From positions 62,001-126,000 of the forward strand of contig NZ_JBHSDY010000006.1 in assembly GCF_042651965.1 (NCBI RefSeq): a stretch of 64,000 nt of DNA, written 5' to 3'. A model generated the notes under the pieces. That model saw only the letters and a program-made list of their open reading frames with translations. It was not told the origin of the DNA and ran no database searches. Source of the DNA: Castellaniella hirudinis. Lineage in GTDB: Bacteria; Pseudomonadota; Gammaproteobacteria; Burkholderiales; Burkholderiaceae_B. The position numbers and the translations under genes were made by a program. How positions within the stretch are numbered: the stretch's first letter is position 1; each line of letters starts with the position of its first letter. Of this stretch, positions 51,553 through 59,447 are shown piece after piece.

Positions 51553-53061
51553 TCAGCGGGACGACTGCGCCACGACCCCGGCCAGCGCGGCGATGCCTTC
51601 GGCGATCTTGTCCCGATCGATGGACGAGAAGCCCAGCCGGATGTGCCGGTGGTCCTGCGACCGGGGATCCTGATAGAAGACCCGGCCGGGCTCGATCACC
51701 ACACCGGCCTGCAGCGCCGCTTGCGCGAGCCGGTCGGTGTCGAGATAGGGCGGCCCCTCCACCCACCAGGACGAGCCGCCGTGGATCGGTCTGCCGCTGA
51801 ATTGCGGCAGATGGGTCCGGACCGCTTCCTGCAGCACCTGGGCCCGTTCGGCATAGACCTGGGACAGCCGGCGCAGCAGCGCATGATAGTGTCCCAGCGA
51901 AATGAACAGTGCGAACGCCCGCTGCAGATAGGCGGGCGGATGGCGGATCATCAGGCGGCGCAGGGCGCGCAGTTCGACCATCAGTTCGCGCGGCGCCACG
52001 ATGTAGCCCAGGCGAAGCCCGGGCGCGAAGCTTTTCGACAGGCTGCCGATGTAGAGCACGCGGCCGTGCTTGTCCAGGCTCTTGAGCGCCGGCGAGGGAT
52101 GCCCGTCGTAGCGGTTCTCGGTCTCGTAGTCGTCCTCGATCAGGATGCTGTCCGTGCGGCTGGCCAGTTCCAGCAGCGCGACCCGCCGCTCCATGGACAG
52201 CGTGGCGTTGGTCGGACACTGATGGCTGGGCGTGACGAACACATAGTCGCACTCCCTCAGCGCGGGCGAAGGGATCAGGCCCTCGTCGTCGACGGGCAGG
52301 GGGATCAGGCGCTCGGTGCGGTGCGCGAAGATATTGCGCGCATCCGGATAGCCGGGGTCTTCCATGCCGACCACGGTGTGGCTGTGGATCAGCAGGGTGG
52401 CCACCAGATAGAGTGCATGCTGGGCGCCCAGCGTGACCATGATCTCGTTGTCCTCGGCCCAGATGCCGCGCCGGGGCAGCACCTGGTTGCGGATCGCTTC
52501 CACCAGGGCGGAATCGTCGCTCGCGATCAGGTCCGGCGCCCACATGCGGATGTCCAGCACGGACAATGCCCGCAGGCAGCATTCGCGCCATTCGGCCGTG
52601 GGAAACTGCTTGGCGTCGAACTGGGCGTAGCTGAAGGGATAGGGCAGGCTTTGCCAGTTGGCCGGCTTGACGATGTTGCGCTGGGAAAACGGATGGAACA
52701 CCAGGCGCCTGGACCAGTCCGCGCCGGTGCGCGGCGGCGGTGCGGCGGCCGGCGCATCCGCCGGGACGGCCTGCTGGTTGGCCATGCCCTTGGCCACGTA
52801 GTGGCCGCTGCGCTCGCGGGATTCCAGATAGCCTTCGACCACCAGTTGCTGATAAGCGAAGACCGTGGTGTTGCGCGCGACTCCCAGGGCCCTGGCCAGT
52901 TCCCGGCTGGACGGCACTGGGGCGCCCGGCGGCAGGTGCCCGCTCAGGATGGCGGACACCAGCATCTTGCGGATGCGGCCCTGCAGGCTGAGGTTGTAAT
53001 CGTCGACCCGTTCGAACAGGGCCGACCACTGCACGGTGCCGGCGGAGCCGCTTTCTGGCAT
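51553..53061 (-). CDS. tauR: MocR-type (GntR/aminotransferase) regulator, probable TauR
   Basis: 502-residue MocR regulator. An N-terminal GntR winged helix (residues ~25-95; PPGAPVPSSRELARALGV, RNTTVFAYQQLV) is fused to a PLP-binding aminotransferase-like domain. The pyridoxal lysine lies in YIGSLSKSFAPGLRLGY. TauR, which activates taurine genes in alphaproteobacteria, has this architecture, and here the gene directly follows tauABC (12 nt after tauC). Unlike classical TauR loci it is downstream in the transporter operon rather than divergent from it. Candidate sites are near 47.85-47.90 and 56.01-56.13 kb. Confidence 0.82.
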   Translation of the reverse strand: MPESGSAGTVQWSALFERVDDYNLSLQGRIRKMLVSAILSGHLPPGAPVPSSRELARALGVARNTTVFAYQQLVVEGYLESRERSGHYVAKGMANQQAVPADAPAAAPPPRTGADWSRRLVFHPFSQRNIVKPANWQSLPYPFSYAQFDAKQFPTAEWRECCLRALSVLDIRMWAPDLIASDDSALVEAIRNQVLPRRGIWAEDNEIMVTLGAQHALYLVATLLIHSHTVVGMEDPGYPDARNIFAHRTERLIPLPVDDEGLIPSPALRECDYVFVTPSHQCPTNATLSMERRVALLELASRTDSILIEDDYETENRYDGHPSPALKSLDKHGRVLYIGSLSKSFAPGLRLGYIVAPRELMVELRALRRLMIRHPPAYLQRAFALFISLGHYHALLRRLSQVYAERAQVLQEAVRTHLPQFSGRPIHGGSSWWVEGPPYLDTDRLAQAALQAGVVIEPGRVFYQDPRSQDHRHIRLGFSSIDRDKIAEGIAALAGVVAQSSR

Positions 53062-53073
53062 GGAGGACGTTCC

Positions 53074-53904
53074 TTAAATTTTGCCTTTCCAGGGGATCAT
53101 GGCGCGTTCGAGATAGCGCAGCAGCAAGTCGAACGAGAAGGCGAAGAATCCGATCACGATGATACCCATGATCACGGTGTCGCTCGCCAGGTACTGGGCG
53201 GCGTTCAGCACCATGAAGCCCAGGCCGCGCGCCGCCGCCACCATTTCGGCGGCCACCAGCGTCGTCCAGCCCACGCCGATGCCGATGCGCATCCCGGTGA
53301 AGATCTCGGGCAGCGCCGCCTTCAGGATGACGTGGAAGATGATCTGGCGGCTGCTGGCCCCCATGGCGTAGGCGGCGTGGATCTGCTCGATGGACACGGA
53401 CTTGACCCCGGCCCGGGCGGCGATGGCCATCGGCGCGAAGATCGCCAGGAAGATCAGGAAGACCTTGGGGAACTCGCCGATCCCGAACCAGATGATGACC
53501 AGCGGCAGGTAGGCCAGCGGGGGCAGGGGACGGTAGAACTCGATGATGGGGTCGAACAGCCCACGCATCGTCCGGTTCACGCCCATCATGATGCCGATCG
53601 GGACGGCCGTCACCAGCGCCAGCAGGAAGGCGCCCATGACCCTGCCCAGGCTGACCAGGGTGTGCTGGGCCAGGGTGGAATTGGCGACGCCCTCGGTCGC
53701 GGCCTCGATGAATTTGCCGTAGACGGCGCCCGGCGAAGGCAGGAAGATGGGCTTGATCCACCCCATGCCGGTGACGAGAAACCACAAGGCGATCAGCACG
53801 AGCGCCGTCATGAGGCTGATGTGGCCGCTGTAGCCGGCCCCGGGGGCGCCGTAGACTTTCCCGGGCTCCGCTGCGCGGCGCTTCCGCGTGGATACGATCG
53901 ACAT
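53074..53904 (-). CDS. tauC: Taurine-type ABC transporter permease
   Basis: 276-residue inner-membrane subunit with about six hydrophobic segments. The cytoplasmic EAA loop reads AAYAMGASSRQIIFHVILKAALPEI, given as MGASSRQIIFHVILKAALP, and contacts the TauB ATPase. Other family segments are PFLPLPPLAYLPLVIIWFG-like (RPLPPLAYLPLVIIWFGIG). It is the third gene of tauA-tauB-tauC-tauR. The SsuC/TauC family also moves other sulfonates; taurine specificity comes from the context of xsc and tauXY. Confidence 0.87.
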   Translation of the reverse strand: MSIVSTRKRRAAEPGKVYGAPGAGYSGHISLMTALVLIALWFLVTGMGWIKPIFLPSPGAVYGKFIEAATEGVANSTLAQHTLVSLGRVMGAFLLALVTAVPIGIMMGVNRTMRGLFDPIIEFYRPLPPLAYLPLVIIWFGIGEFPKVFLIFLAIFAPMAIAARAGVKSVSIEQIHAAYAMGASSRQIIFHVILKAALPEIFTGMRIGIGVGWTTLVAAEMVAAARGLGFMVLNAAQYLASDTVIMGIIVIGFFAFSFDLLLRYLERAMIPWKGKI

Positions 53905-53939
53905 GCTATGACTCCGATAGGCGGTTTTGAGGAAGCGGC

Positions 53940-54767
53940 TCAGGCGTTCTGGTGAAACTCGGGATCGCCGGCGGCCCGTTCGTCCCCATAGATGATGTCC
54001 AGCACGGTTTCCCGCATCTGGATGAAATCGGGACTGGATTTGATGGCCCGCGCGTTCCGGTCCTTCAGGAAGCGCCGGTTGAAGTCGAGCTCGTAGGTGT
54101 TGGTGACGCGCCCCGGGCGGGGCGACATCACGATCAGCTTGGTGCCCAGGAACAGGGCTTCCTCCACGCTGTGCGTGATGAAGAACAGCATTTTGTGGGT
54201 GTGCTGCCAGACGTCCAGCAGCAGTTCCTGGATGGTCTCGCGCGACAGCGCGTCCAGTGCCGCCATCGGCTCGTCCATGAGCAGCATGGCCGGATCGCAG
54301 GTCAGCGCCCGGGCGATCCCGACCCGCTGCTGCATCCCCCCCGACAACTGGTAGATCATGTGCTTGTGGAAATCCTTCAGGCCCACCAGTTCGAGATTCC
54401 GGGCGGCGATCTCAAAGCGCTTGTTCTTTGGCACCCCGCGCAGCTTCAGCCCGAACTCCGTGTTATCGATCACATTGAGCCAGGGCAGCAGGGCGTGTTT
54501 CTGGAACACCACGCCCCGGTCGGCGCCGGGGCCGATGACCGGGTCGCCCCCGAGCAGGACCTCGCCCTCGGTCGGGGTCAGAAACCCCGCGATCACGCTG
54601 AGCAGCGTGGTCTTGCCGCAGCCGGAAGCTCCCAGGGCGACGACGAAGTCCCCCGGGGCGATTTCGAGATTGACGTCCTTGAGCGCGGTGACCGCGCCGC
54701 CCATCATCTGGGAGGGATACGTCACGCTGACATTGCGGATGCTGAGATTGGCCATGGCGGCGGACAT
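53940..54767 (-). CDS. tauB: Taurine-type ABC transporter ATP-binding protein
   Basis: 275-residue ABC ATPase. Walker A is GASGCGKTT (residues 46-54), the signature is LSGGMQQRVGIARAL, Walker B is MLLMDEPMAALD and the switch His is in LFFITHSVEEALFLG. The family is the nitrate/sulfonate/taurine type. GAAGGAG precedes the ATG. It is separated from tauA by 101 nt with two hairpins and from tauC by 35 nt. Confidence 0.88.
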   Translation of the reverse strand: MSAAMANLSIRNVSVTYPSQMMGGAVTALKDVNLEIAPGDFVVALGASGCGKTTLLSVIAGFLTPTEGEVLLGGDPVIGPGADRGVVFQKHALLPWLNVIDNTEFGLKLRGVPKNKRFEIAARNLELVGLKDFHKHMIYQLSGGMQQRVGIARALTCDPAMLLMDEPMAALDALSRETIQELLLDVWQHTHKMLFFITHSVEEALFLGTKLIVMSPRPGRVTNTYELDFNRRFLKDRNARAIKSSPDFIQMRETVLDIIYGDERAAGDPEFHQNA

Positions 54768-54793
54768 GAGAGACTCCTTCAGGGATGGTGTCC

Positions 54794-54854
54794 GGCCGCC
54801 GGAGCATCATGGGGGCAAGGCCCCGGCGGCCGCCCGGACCGGTTCAGGTCCGGG
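54794..54854 (-). other. Two hairpins between tauA and tauB
   Basis: On the plus-strand coordinates, CCCGGACC (54833-54840) pairs with GGTCCGGG (54847-54854), and GGCCGCCGG (54794-54802) pairs with CCGGCGGCC (54823-54831); both stems are perfect. They lie just beyond the tauA stop in transcript direction. Such elements commonly protect the binding-protein mRNA and reduce read-through, giving excess binding protein over membrane subunits. Confidence 0.6.
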
Positions 54855-54868
54855 ATGTTGCCATTACA

Positions 54869-55912
54869 TTACTTCACGGTTTTCGCGGCTTCGTCGGCAA
54901 AGCTGGAGGTCACGAAGGGGGTGTAATCGCCCAAGGGCGCGTTGATCTGGCGCTGCGCCTTGAGGAACGTCGCGCTGGCCGTCAGCGCCTTGGCGGCGCC
55001 GCCTTGCGCGCCGCCGCCCAGCCAGACGTTGGACGCCTGTTCCTTCACGTCGGGAAAGAGCAGCAGGTTCATGGCGCTGACGATGTCGGCGGGCGTGCCG
55101 CCGATCATCTTCACGATGCCCTTGATCTCGGGAGAATCCGGCGTCAGGGAACCCTTGCGCGCATCGAAGCCTTGGTAGGACTTGGCCAGGACCTCGGTGA
55201 AGGCGGCCATGAACTTGGGATTCTTGGCTGCCCAGGCCTTGTCCACCACGATGCCGTCGAAGGTGGGAACGGTCTTGGCGCCGATTTCCTCGGAATTGGT
55301 GATTTCCTTGCCGGTCTTCATGATTTCCGTCAGTGCCGGCGGCCAGACGTAAGCGGCGTCGATGTCGCCTCGCTGCCAGGCGGCCACGATCTGCGGCGGC
55401 TGCATGTTCAGGATCTGCACATCGTTGGCCTTGATGCGCCAGATGTCGTTCAGGGCGAGCAGCAGGTGGAAGTGCGACGTCGACACGAAGGGCACGCCGA
55501 CTTTCTTGCCCACCAGATCCTTGGGTTTCTCGATGCCCGAGCCATTGCGCGCGATCAGCGCCTCGGACTTGCCGATGTTGTCCAGAATCCAGAAAAGCTG
55601 CATGTCCACGCCGCGCGTCACGGCGGCCGTGATCCCGGTGGATCCCAACACCCCCACCGGCACGTCGCGCGAGGCAAAGGCGCTGGAAATATCACCCGCC
55701 GAACTGAACTGGCGCCAGTCCACTTCATACCCGACTTCCTGCAGCGCCTTGTCGAAGCTGCCATCGGCGATGGCGCTGACGAAGGGACCTACGATCTGCT
55801 GATAACCCACCACGACCTTGGTCGCGGCGTAGGCGCCGCAGCTCAGGCTCAGGGCCCCCGCGGCCACGCCCAGCACGGTCAGCTTGCGAATGAAGCGAAA
55901 AGATGGTTTCAC
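54869..55912 (-). CDS. tauA: Taurine-type ABC transporter periplasmic binding protein
   Basis: 347-residue periplasmic receptor. A GTG at 55912 gives a signal peptide (hydrophobic core TVLGVAAGALSLSCG, cleavage near GAYAAT) and has AAGGAGAC upstream; the frame is open a further 66 codons into the control region. The mature start KVVVGYQQIVGPF and segments VDWRQFSSAGDISSAFASRDV, GVLGSTGITAAVTRG and AYVWPPALTEIMKTGK match the TauA/SsuA type, especially TauA. It is the first gene of tauABC-tauR. Confidence 0.9.
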   Translation of the reverse strand: MKPSFRFIRKLTVLGVAAGALSLSCGAYAATKVVVGYQQIVGPFVSAIADGSFDKALQEVGYEVDWRQFSSAGDISSAFASRDVPVGVLGSTGITAAVTRGVDMQLFWILDNIGKSEALIARNGSGIEKPKDLVGKKVGVPFVSTSHFHLLLALNDIWRIKANDVQILNMQPPQIVAAWQRGDIDAAYVWPPALTEIMKTGKEITNSEEIGAKTVPTFDGIVVDKAWAAKNPKFMAAFTEVLAKSYQGFDARKGSLTPDSPEIKGIVKMIGGTPADIVSAMNLLLFPDVKEQASNVWLGGGAQGGAAKALTASATFLKAQRQINAPLGDYTPFVTSSFADEAAKTVK

Positions 55913-56010
55913 GGTCGTCTCCTTGATGGAAGCCGCGTCGGATGCCAGTCCGTGGATCTGTTCCAGTGCGGCTCTTGTCCACTCATGGTGCCTATAGTCC
56001 GGCCGGCAAA

Positions 56011-56126
56011 CTAGGTCCAGTTTGTTTCTAACTTTAGAGCCAGAATATTCCGAAAATTGATCCAGATCATCGAAAAGTGGCGTAAACATTGACCGATCGA
56101 CCGGAAGCACGCGGAATCCGGTCCAG
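56011..56126 (-). promoter_or_regulatory. Candidate TauR sites upstream of tauABC
   Basis: The minus strand reads CTGGACCTAG at 56011-56020, matching 9 of 10 positions of the CTGGACYTAA element I recall for Rhodobacter TauR. Weaker repeats in the same orientation are CTGGATCAAT (56056-56065) and CTGGACC (56120-56126). They lie 99-214 nt upstream of the tauA GTG in an AT-richer stretch. Direct repeats are expected for MocR-type regulators. Confidence 0.45.
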
Positions 56127-56206
56127 GTGATCTAGGGTAAATGCTGATGCCAGCCCGGATTTTCCGCATCGACGGCGTCGCGCCGGGGGCGGGGCGGCGC
56201 TGGCCG

Positions 56207-57067
56207 CTATGGGGCCAGACGCAGCACGATCACGCCCAGCACCAGGACGCAGCCGCCCGCGAGGCGGGCGGGCGTCAGGCGCTCGCGCAGGAACAGGCCT
56301 GAAATCAGGATGCCGAACAGAATGGAGGTCTCGCGCAAGGCGGCGATGACCGCAATGGGCGCCAGCGTCATGGCCCAGAGCGCCACGCCGTAGGAAATCA
56401 CGGAGCCGAATCCGCCCAATACGGCCGCGCCCCAATGGGCCCGGAAATGGCCCGCCAGATCCCGGGCCCGATGCGGCAGGGCCAGGCCGACCATGACGAT
56501 GCCTTGCAACAGAAAAATCCAGAGCGTGTAGCCGGCCGGGGCCTGCGAGAGCCGGGCGCCCGTGCCGTCCACCAGGGTGTAGCCCGCGATCACGACGGCG
56601 TTCAGCAAGGCAAGCGGCACGCCGCCGGACTTGCGTGACCGGGCGATGCCGGGCAGGCCGATGCACAGAATGCCGGCGCAGATCGTGGCCACGCCCGCGA
56701 GCGCGACCGGGCTCGGGTCGTCATGGAAGAACACGATGGACACGAGCGCCACCAGCAGCGGCGCGGTGCCCCGCATGACGGGATAGCTGACGCTCATGTC
56801 GGCCACGCGGTAGATATGCGCGACCAGCCGCATGTAGACGACCTGCAAGACCAGCGATGCCAGCAGGAAGGGCCAGCTGGCCGGCGCCGGCTGCGGCAGC
56901 CAGGGCAGACAGAGCGCCGCGATCAGGGTCGACACCCCGGTGATGCCGATGGCGCTCAGCAGCTTGTCGGAACTGCCCTTGATCAGCGCGTTCCAGGTCG
57001 CATGAAAGAGGGCGGCGGCCAGCACTGCACCGTAAATGAAATCGACGCTGGGCAATAGGGCAGGCAC
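56207..57067 (-). CDS. EamA/DMT-family transporter
   Basis: 286-residue membrane protein with about ten hydrophobic segments in two repeated halves, the EamA (DUF6) pattern. An early segment is ALFHATWNALIKGSSDK and the second-half repeat has LREVTSILFGILISGLFLRE-like spacing (ETSILFGILISGLFLRER). Members export amino acids, metabolites or metal complexes. The location between tauA and the putative sulfate exporter suggests efflux of a pathway product or intermediate, but no substrate can be assigned. It is alone on its strand, 98 nt beyond the tauA-proximal sites. Confidence 0.85.
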   Translation of the reverse strand: MPALLPSVDFIYGAVLAAALFHATWNALIKGSSDKLLSAIGITGVSTLIAALCLPWLPQPAPASWPFLLASLVLQVVYMRLVAHIYRVADMSVSYPVMRGTAPLLVALVSIVFFHDDPSPVALAGVATICAGILCIGLPGIARSRKSGGVPLALLNAVVIAGYTLVDGTGARLSQAPAGYTLWIFLLQGIVMVGLALPHRARDLAGHFRAHWGAAVLGGFGSVISYGVALWAMTLAPIAVIAALRETSILFGILISGLFLRERLTPARLAGGCVLVLGVIVLRLAP

Positions 57068-57159
57068 GAGGGAGGCGGCGCAGGCGGGAAAAGGTGACCG
57101 CCTAGGATAGCGCGAACCGGCGCCGGACCCGGCCGGATCCGGCGCGCAAATCGCACTAA

Positions 57160-57188
57160 TTCAATATTTTTTATGTACTTACTAAAAT
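57160..57188 (+). promoter_or_regulatory. Candidate promoter of the YeiH-family exporter gene
   Basis: TTCAAT (57160-57165) and TAAAAT (57183-57188) are separated by exactly 17 bases in a strongly AT-rich stretch (about 57150-57215) unlike the surrounding DNA. The -10 matches 5 of 6 consensus positions. The start codon at 57265 is about 70 nt further on. Confidence 0.45.
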
Positions 57189-57264
57189 GATTTGAATTTA
57201 TTTATTCATACCCCATGCCTAGAATGGCCTCCATCCAGTTTCCCTCCATCGACGAGCCTTCAGC

Positions 57265-58335
57265 ATGCTGCCCATCTCCGCTGTTCCGCACCCTCTGCCA
57301 TCGGCCTCCGGCCGCCCCGCCGCCCAGACGCAGTCCCGTGGCTCGTCGCGCACGCCTTCGCTCTGGTACGGGCTGCTGCTCGCCGGGGGGCTGGGCCTGG
57401 TGGCCTGGTGGCTGGGCGCCCGGTTTCCGCTGATCGGCGGCCCCGTATTCGGCATCCTGCTGGGCATGGTCTGGCGCAACGTCCTGGGCCTGTCGCCGAT
57501 TTTCACTCCGGGGGTGGTCTTCAGCAGCCGCCAGGTGCTGAAATGGTCCATCATCGGCCTGGGCTTCGGCCTGAGTTTCGGCCAGGTCCTGAAGACCGGA
57601 GCCTCGTCCCTGGCCGTGACCCTGATCACCCTGTCCGTGGCCTTCCTGAGCGCCTGGCTGCTGGGCCGCTGGCTGAAACTGGGCAGTCACCTGTGCACCC
57701 TGATCGGCGTCGGCACCGCGATCTGCGGCGGCTCGGCCATTGCGGCCGTTGCGCCCATCATCAAGCCCGACGACCACGAGACGGCCCTGTCGATTTCAAC
57801 GATCTTTCTGTTCAACGTCGTGGCGGTGCTGCTGTTTCCGCCCCTGGGCCACTGGATGGGGCTGAGCGACCATGGCTTCGGCCTGTGGGCCGGGACTGCC
57901 ATCAACGACACGTCCTCCGTGGTGGCGGCGGGCTACAGCTACAGTGTGGCGGCGGGAGACATCGCCACCATCGTCAAGCTGACCCGCGCGACGCTCATCA
58001 TCCCGATCTGCATCGTCATCGCCTTCTGGGTGGCCTGGCGCAACCAGCATTCGGAAACCCGGGTGTCCCTGGCCTCGATCTTTCCCTGGTTCATTCTCTG
58101 GTTCCTGGCGGCTTCGGCGACGCGCAGCCTGGGCCTGATCCCGGAAGTCCTGCTCGGACCGCTGCATCTGCTCTCGCAATTCCTCATCATCATGGCGCTG
58201 ACCGCCATCGGCTTGTCCTCCGATCTGCGCCGCATGGCCCTGGCCGGCGTACGACCGCTGCTGCTGGGCCTGGGGGTCTGGACTGCCGTCTCAATCAGCA
58301 GCCTGATCGTGCAATTGCTGATGGGCAGCCTCTGA
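57265..58335 (+). CDS. YeiH/UPF0324-family putative sulfate/sulfite exporter
   Basis: 356-residue membrane protein with about 10 hydrophobic segments of family PF03601. Landmarks are GGPVFGILLGMVWRN, LKWSIIGLGFGLSFG, GVGTAICGGSAIAAVAPIIK and the late ALTAIGLSSDLRRMA. Homologues encoded beside sulfonate catabolic genes have been proposed to export sulfite or sulfate. Xsc releases one sulfite per taurine, so an oxyanion exporter is needed. The 35 residues before the first membrane segment are Ser/Pro-rich. It is monocistronic with its own AT-rich promoter. Confidence 0.82.
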   Translation: MLPISAVPHPLPSASGRPAAQTQSRGSSRTPSLWYGLLLAGGLGLVAWWLGARFPLIGGPVFGILLGMVWRNVLGLSPIFTPGVVFSSRQVLKWSIIGLGFGLSFGQVLKTGASSLAVTLITLSVAFLSAWLLGRWLKLGSHLCTLIGVGTAICGGSAIAAVAPIIKPDDHETALSISTIFLFNVVAVLLFPPLGHWMGLSDHGFGLWAGTAINDTSSVVAAGYSYSVAAGDIATIVKLTRATLIIPICIVIAFWVAWRNQHSETRVSLASIFPWFILWFLAASATRSLGLIPEVLLGPLHLLSQFLIIMALTAIGLSSDLRRMALAGVRPLLLGLGVWTAVSISSLIVQLLMGSL

Positions 58336-58361
58336 GGCTAAAAGTCACAAGCCCGCCGGTC

Positions 58362-58392
58362 GCCCGCCAATGATCCAGTTAAACTGGCGGGC
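58362..58392. other. Hairpin with nested palindrome between exporter gene and mltG
   Basis: GCCCGCCA (58362-58369) pairs with TGGCGGGC (58385-58392), a perfect 8-bp stem. Its loop contains CCAGTT-A-AACTGG (58375-58387), a competing 6-bp dyad overlapping the right arm. No U-run follows on the plus strand. It may terminate the exporter transcript or mark the island boundary. Confidence 0.4.
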
Positions 58393-58436
58393 ATGGAAAA
58401 AGTCTCCTATACCTTTCATCTTGGGACGGCCCTGCG

Positions 58437-59444
58437 ATGAAAGGGCTCCTGCGCGGATTTCTCTGGCTGCTGATCCTCGGCCTGCTGGCCGTGGCGATCG
58501 CCATCGGCTCGGCGGCCTGGTGGGGCTGGAAGCGCCCCGTGCCCATGAAAACTCCGGTCGTGGACTATCTGATCGACGCGGGCAGCACGCCGCGCCAGAT
58601 CGCCGTGGCGATGCGGGACGCGGGCATCGACGTCCAGCCGGATGCCTTCATCTGGCTGGCGCGCCTGAGCGGCCGCGACAAATTGCTGAAGGCCGGCGCC
58701 TACGAGGCCCGCGAGGGCGACACGCCCTGGCTGCTGCTGGAACGCATGGCCAACGGGGACATGACCCAGACCCGGCTGACCTTTCCCGAAGGCTGGACCT
58801 TCGGCCAGATCCGGGCGGCGCTGGACGCCAGTCCCCAGGTCCGCCACGACACGCGCGGGATGGATGACCAGGCCTTGCTCCAGCGCCTGGGTCTGGAAGC
58901 CGATGCGCCCGAAGGCCTGTTCTATCCCGACACCTATGTGTTCGCACCGGGCAGCTCCGACCTGGACGTCCTGCGCCGCGCCGCCCAGGCCGGCCGCCAG
59001 ACGCTGGAGCGCGCCTGGGCCGAACGGGATCGCGATCTGCCGCTGGAAACGCCGTATCAGGCGCTGATCCTGGCCTCCATCGTCGAAAAAGAAACCGGCC
59101 ACGGCGCCGACCGGGCGCGCGTCGCCGGCGTTTTCATCAATCGCCTGAAGATCGGCATGCCCTTGCAGACCGATCCCACCGTGATCTACGGACTGGGCGC
59201 CGATTATCAGGGCCGTCTGCGCAGAAAGGACCTGGAGCGCGACACGCCCTGGAACACCTACACCCGCGCGGGCCTGCCGCCCACGCCCATCGCCAGTCCG
59301 GGCAAGGCGGCGCTGGATGCGACTTTGCACCCGGAACGGCACAAATACCTGTATTTCGTGTCGCGGGGCGACGGCACCAGCGAATTTTCCACCGACCTGT
59401 CGGCGCACAATCGCGCCGTCAGCAAATACATCCTGAAACGATAG
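58437..59444 (+). CDS. mltG: Endolytic murein transglycosylase MltG
   Basis: Single-pass inner-membrane enzyme that cuts nascent glycan strands and sets their length. The 335-residue protein starts with a membrane anchor (GFLWLLILGLLAVAIAIGSA), has a LysM-like region, and carries the YceG catalytic region IVEKETGHGADRARVAGVF with catalytic Glu217. Further family segments are RLKIGMPLQTDPTVIYGLG and PTPIASPGKAALDATLHP. It starts the core operon mltG-tmk-holB-tatD, 3 nt before tmk. Confidence 0.95.
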   Translation: MKGLLRGFLWLLILGLLAVAIAIGSAAWWGWKRPVPMKTPVVDYLIDAGSTPRQIAVAMRDAGIDVQPDAFIWLARLSGRDKLLKAGAYEAREGDTPWLLLERMANGDMTQTRLTFPEGWTFGQIRAALDASPQVRHDTRGMDDQALLQRLGLEADAPEGLFYPDTYVFAPGSSDLDVLRRAAQAGRQTLERAWAERDRDLPLETPYQALILASIVEKETGHGADRARVAGVFINRLKIGMPLQTDPTVIYGLGADYQGRLRRKDLERDTPWNTYTRAGLPPTPIASPGKAALDATLHPERHKYLYFVSRGDGTSEFSTDLSAHNRAVSKYILKR

Positions 59445-59447
59445 CCC

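Noticed and set aside
51419..53785. Long minus-strand frame spanning tauR and tauC in another phase
   Set aside because: Arg/Ala/Pro/Gly-rich shadow crossing two well-defined genes; no coherent domain.
33421..58436. Integrative element with att sites or transposase remnants
   Set aside because: No integrase, transposase, tRNA gene or flanking direct repeat was found at the block edges; only the synteny argument supports acquisition.
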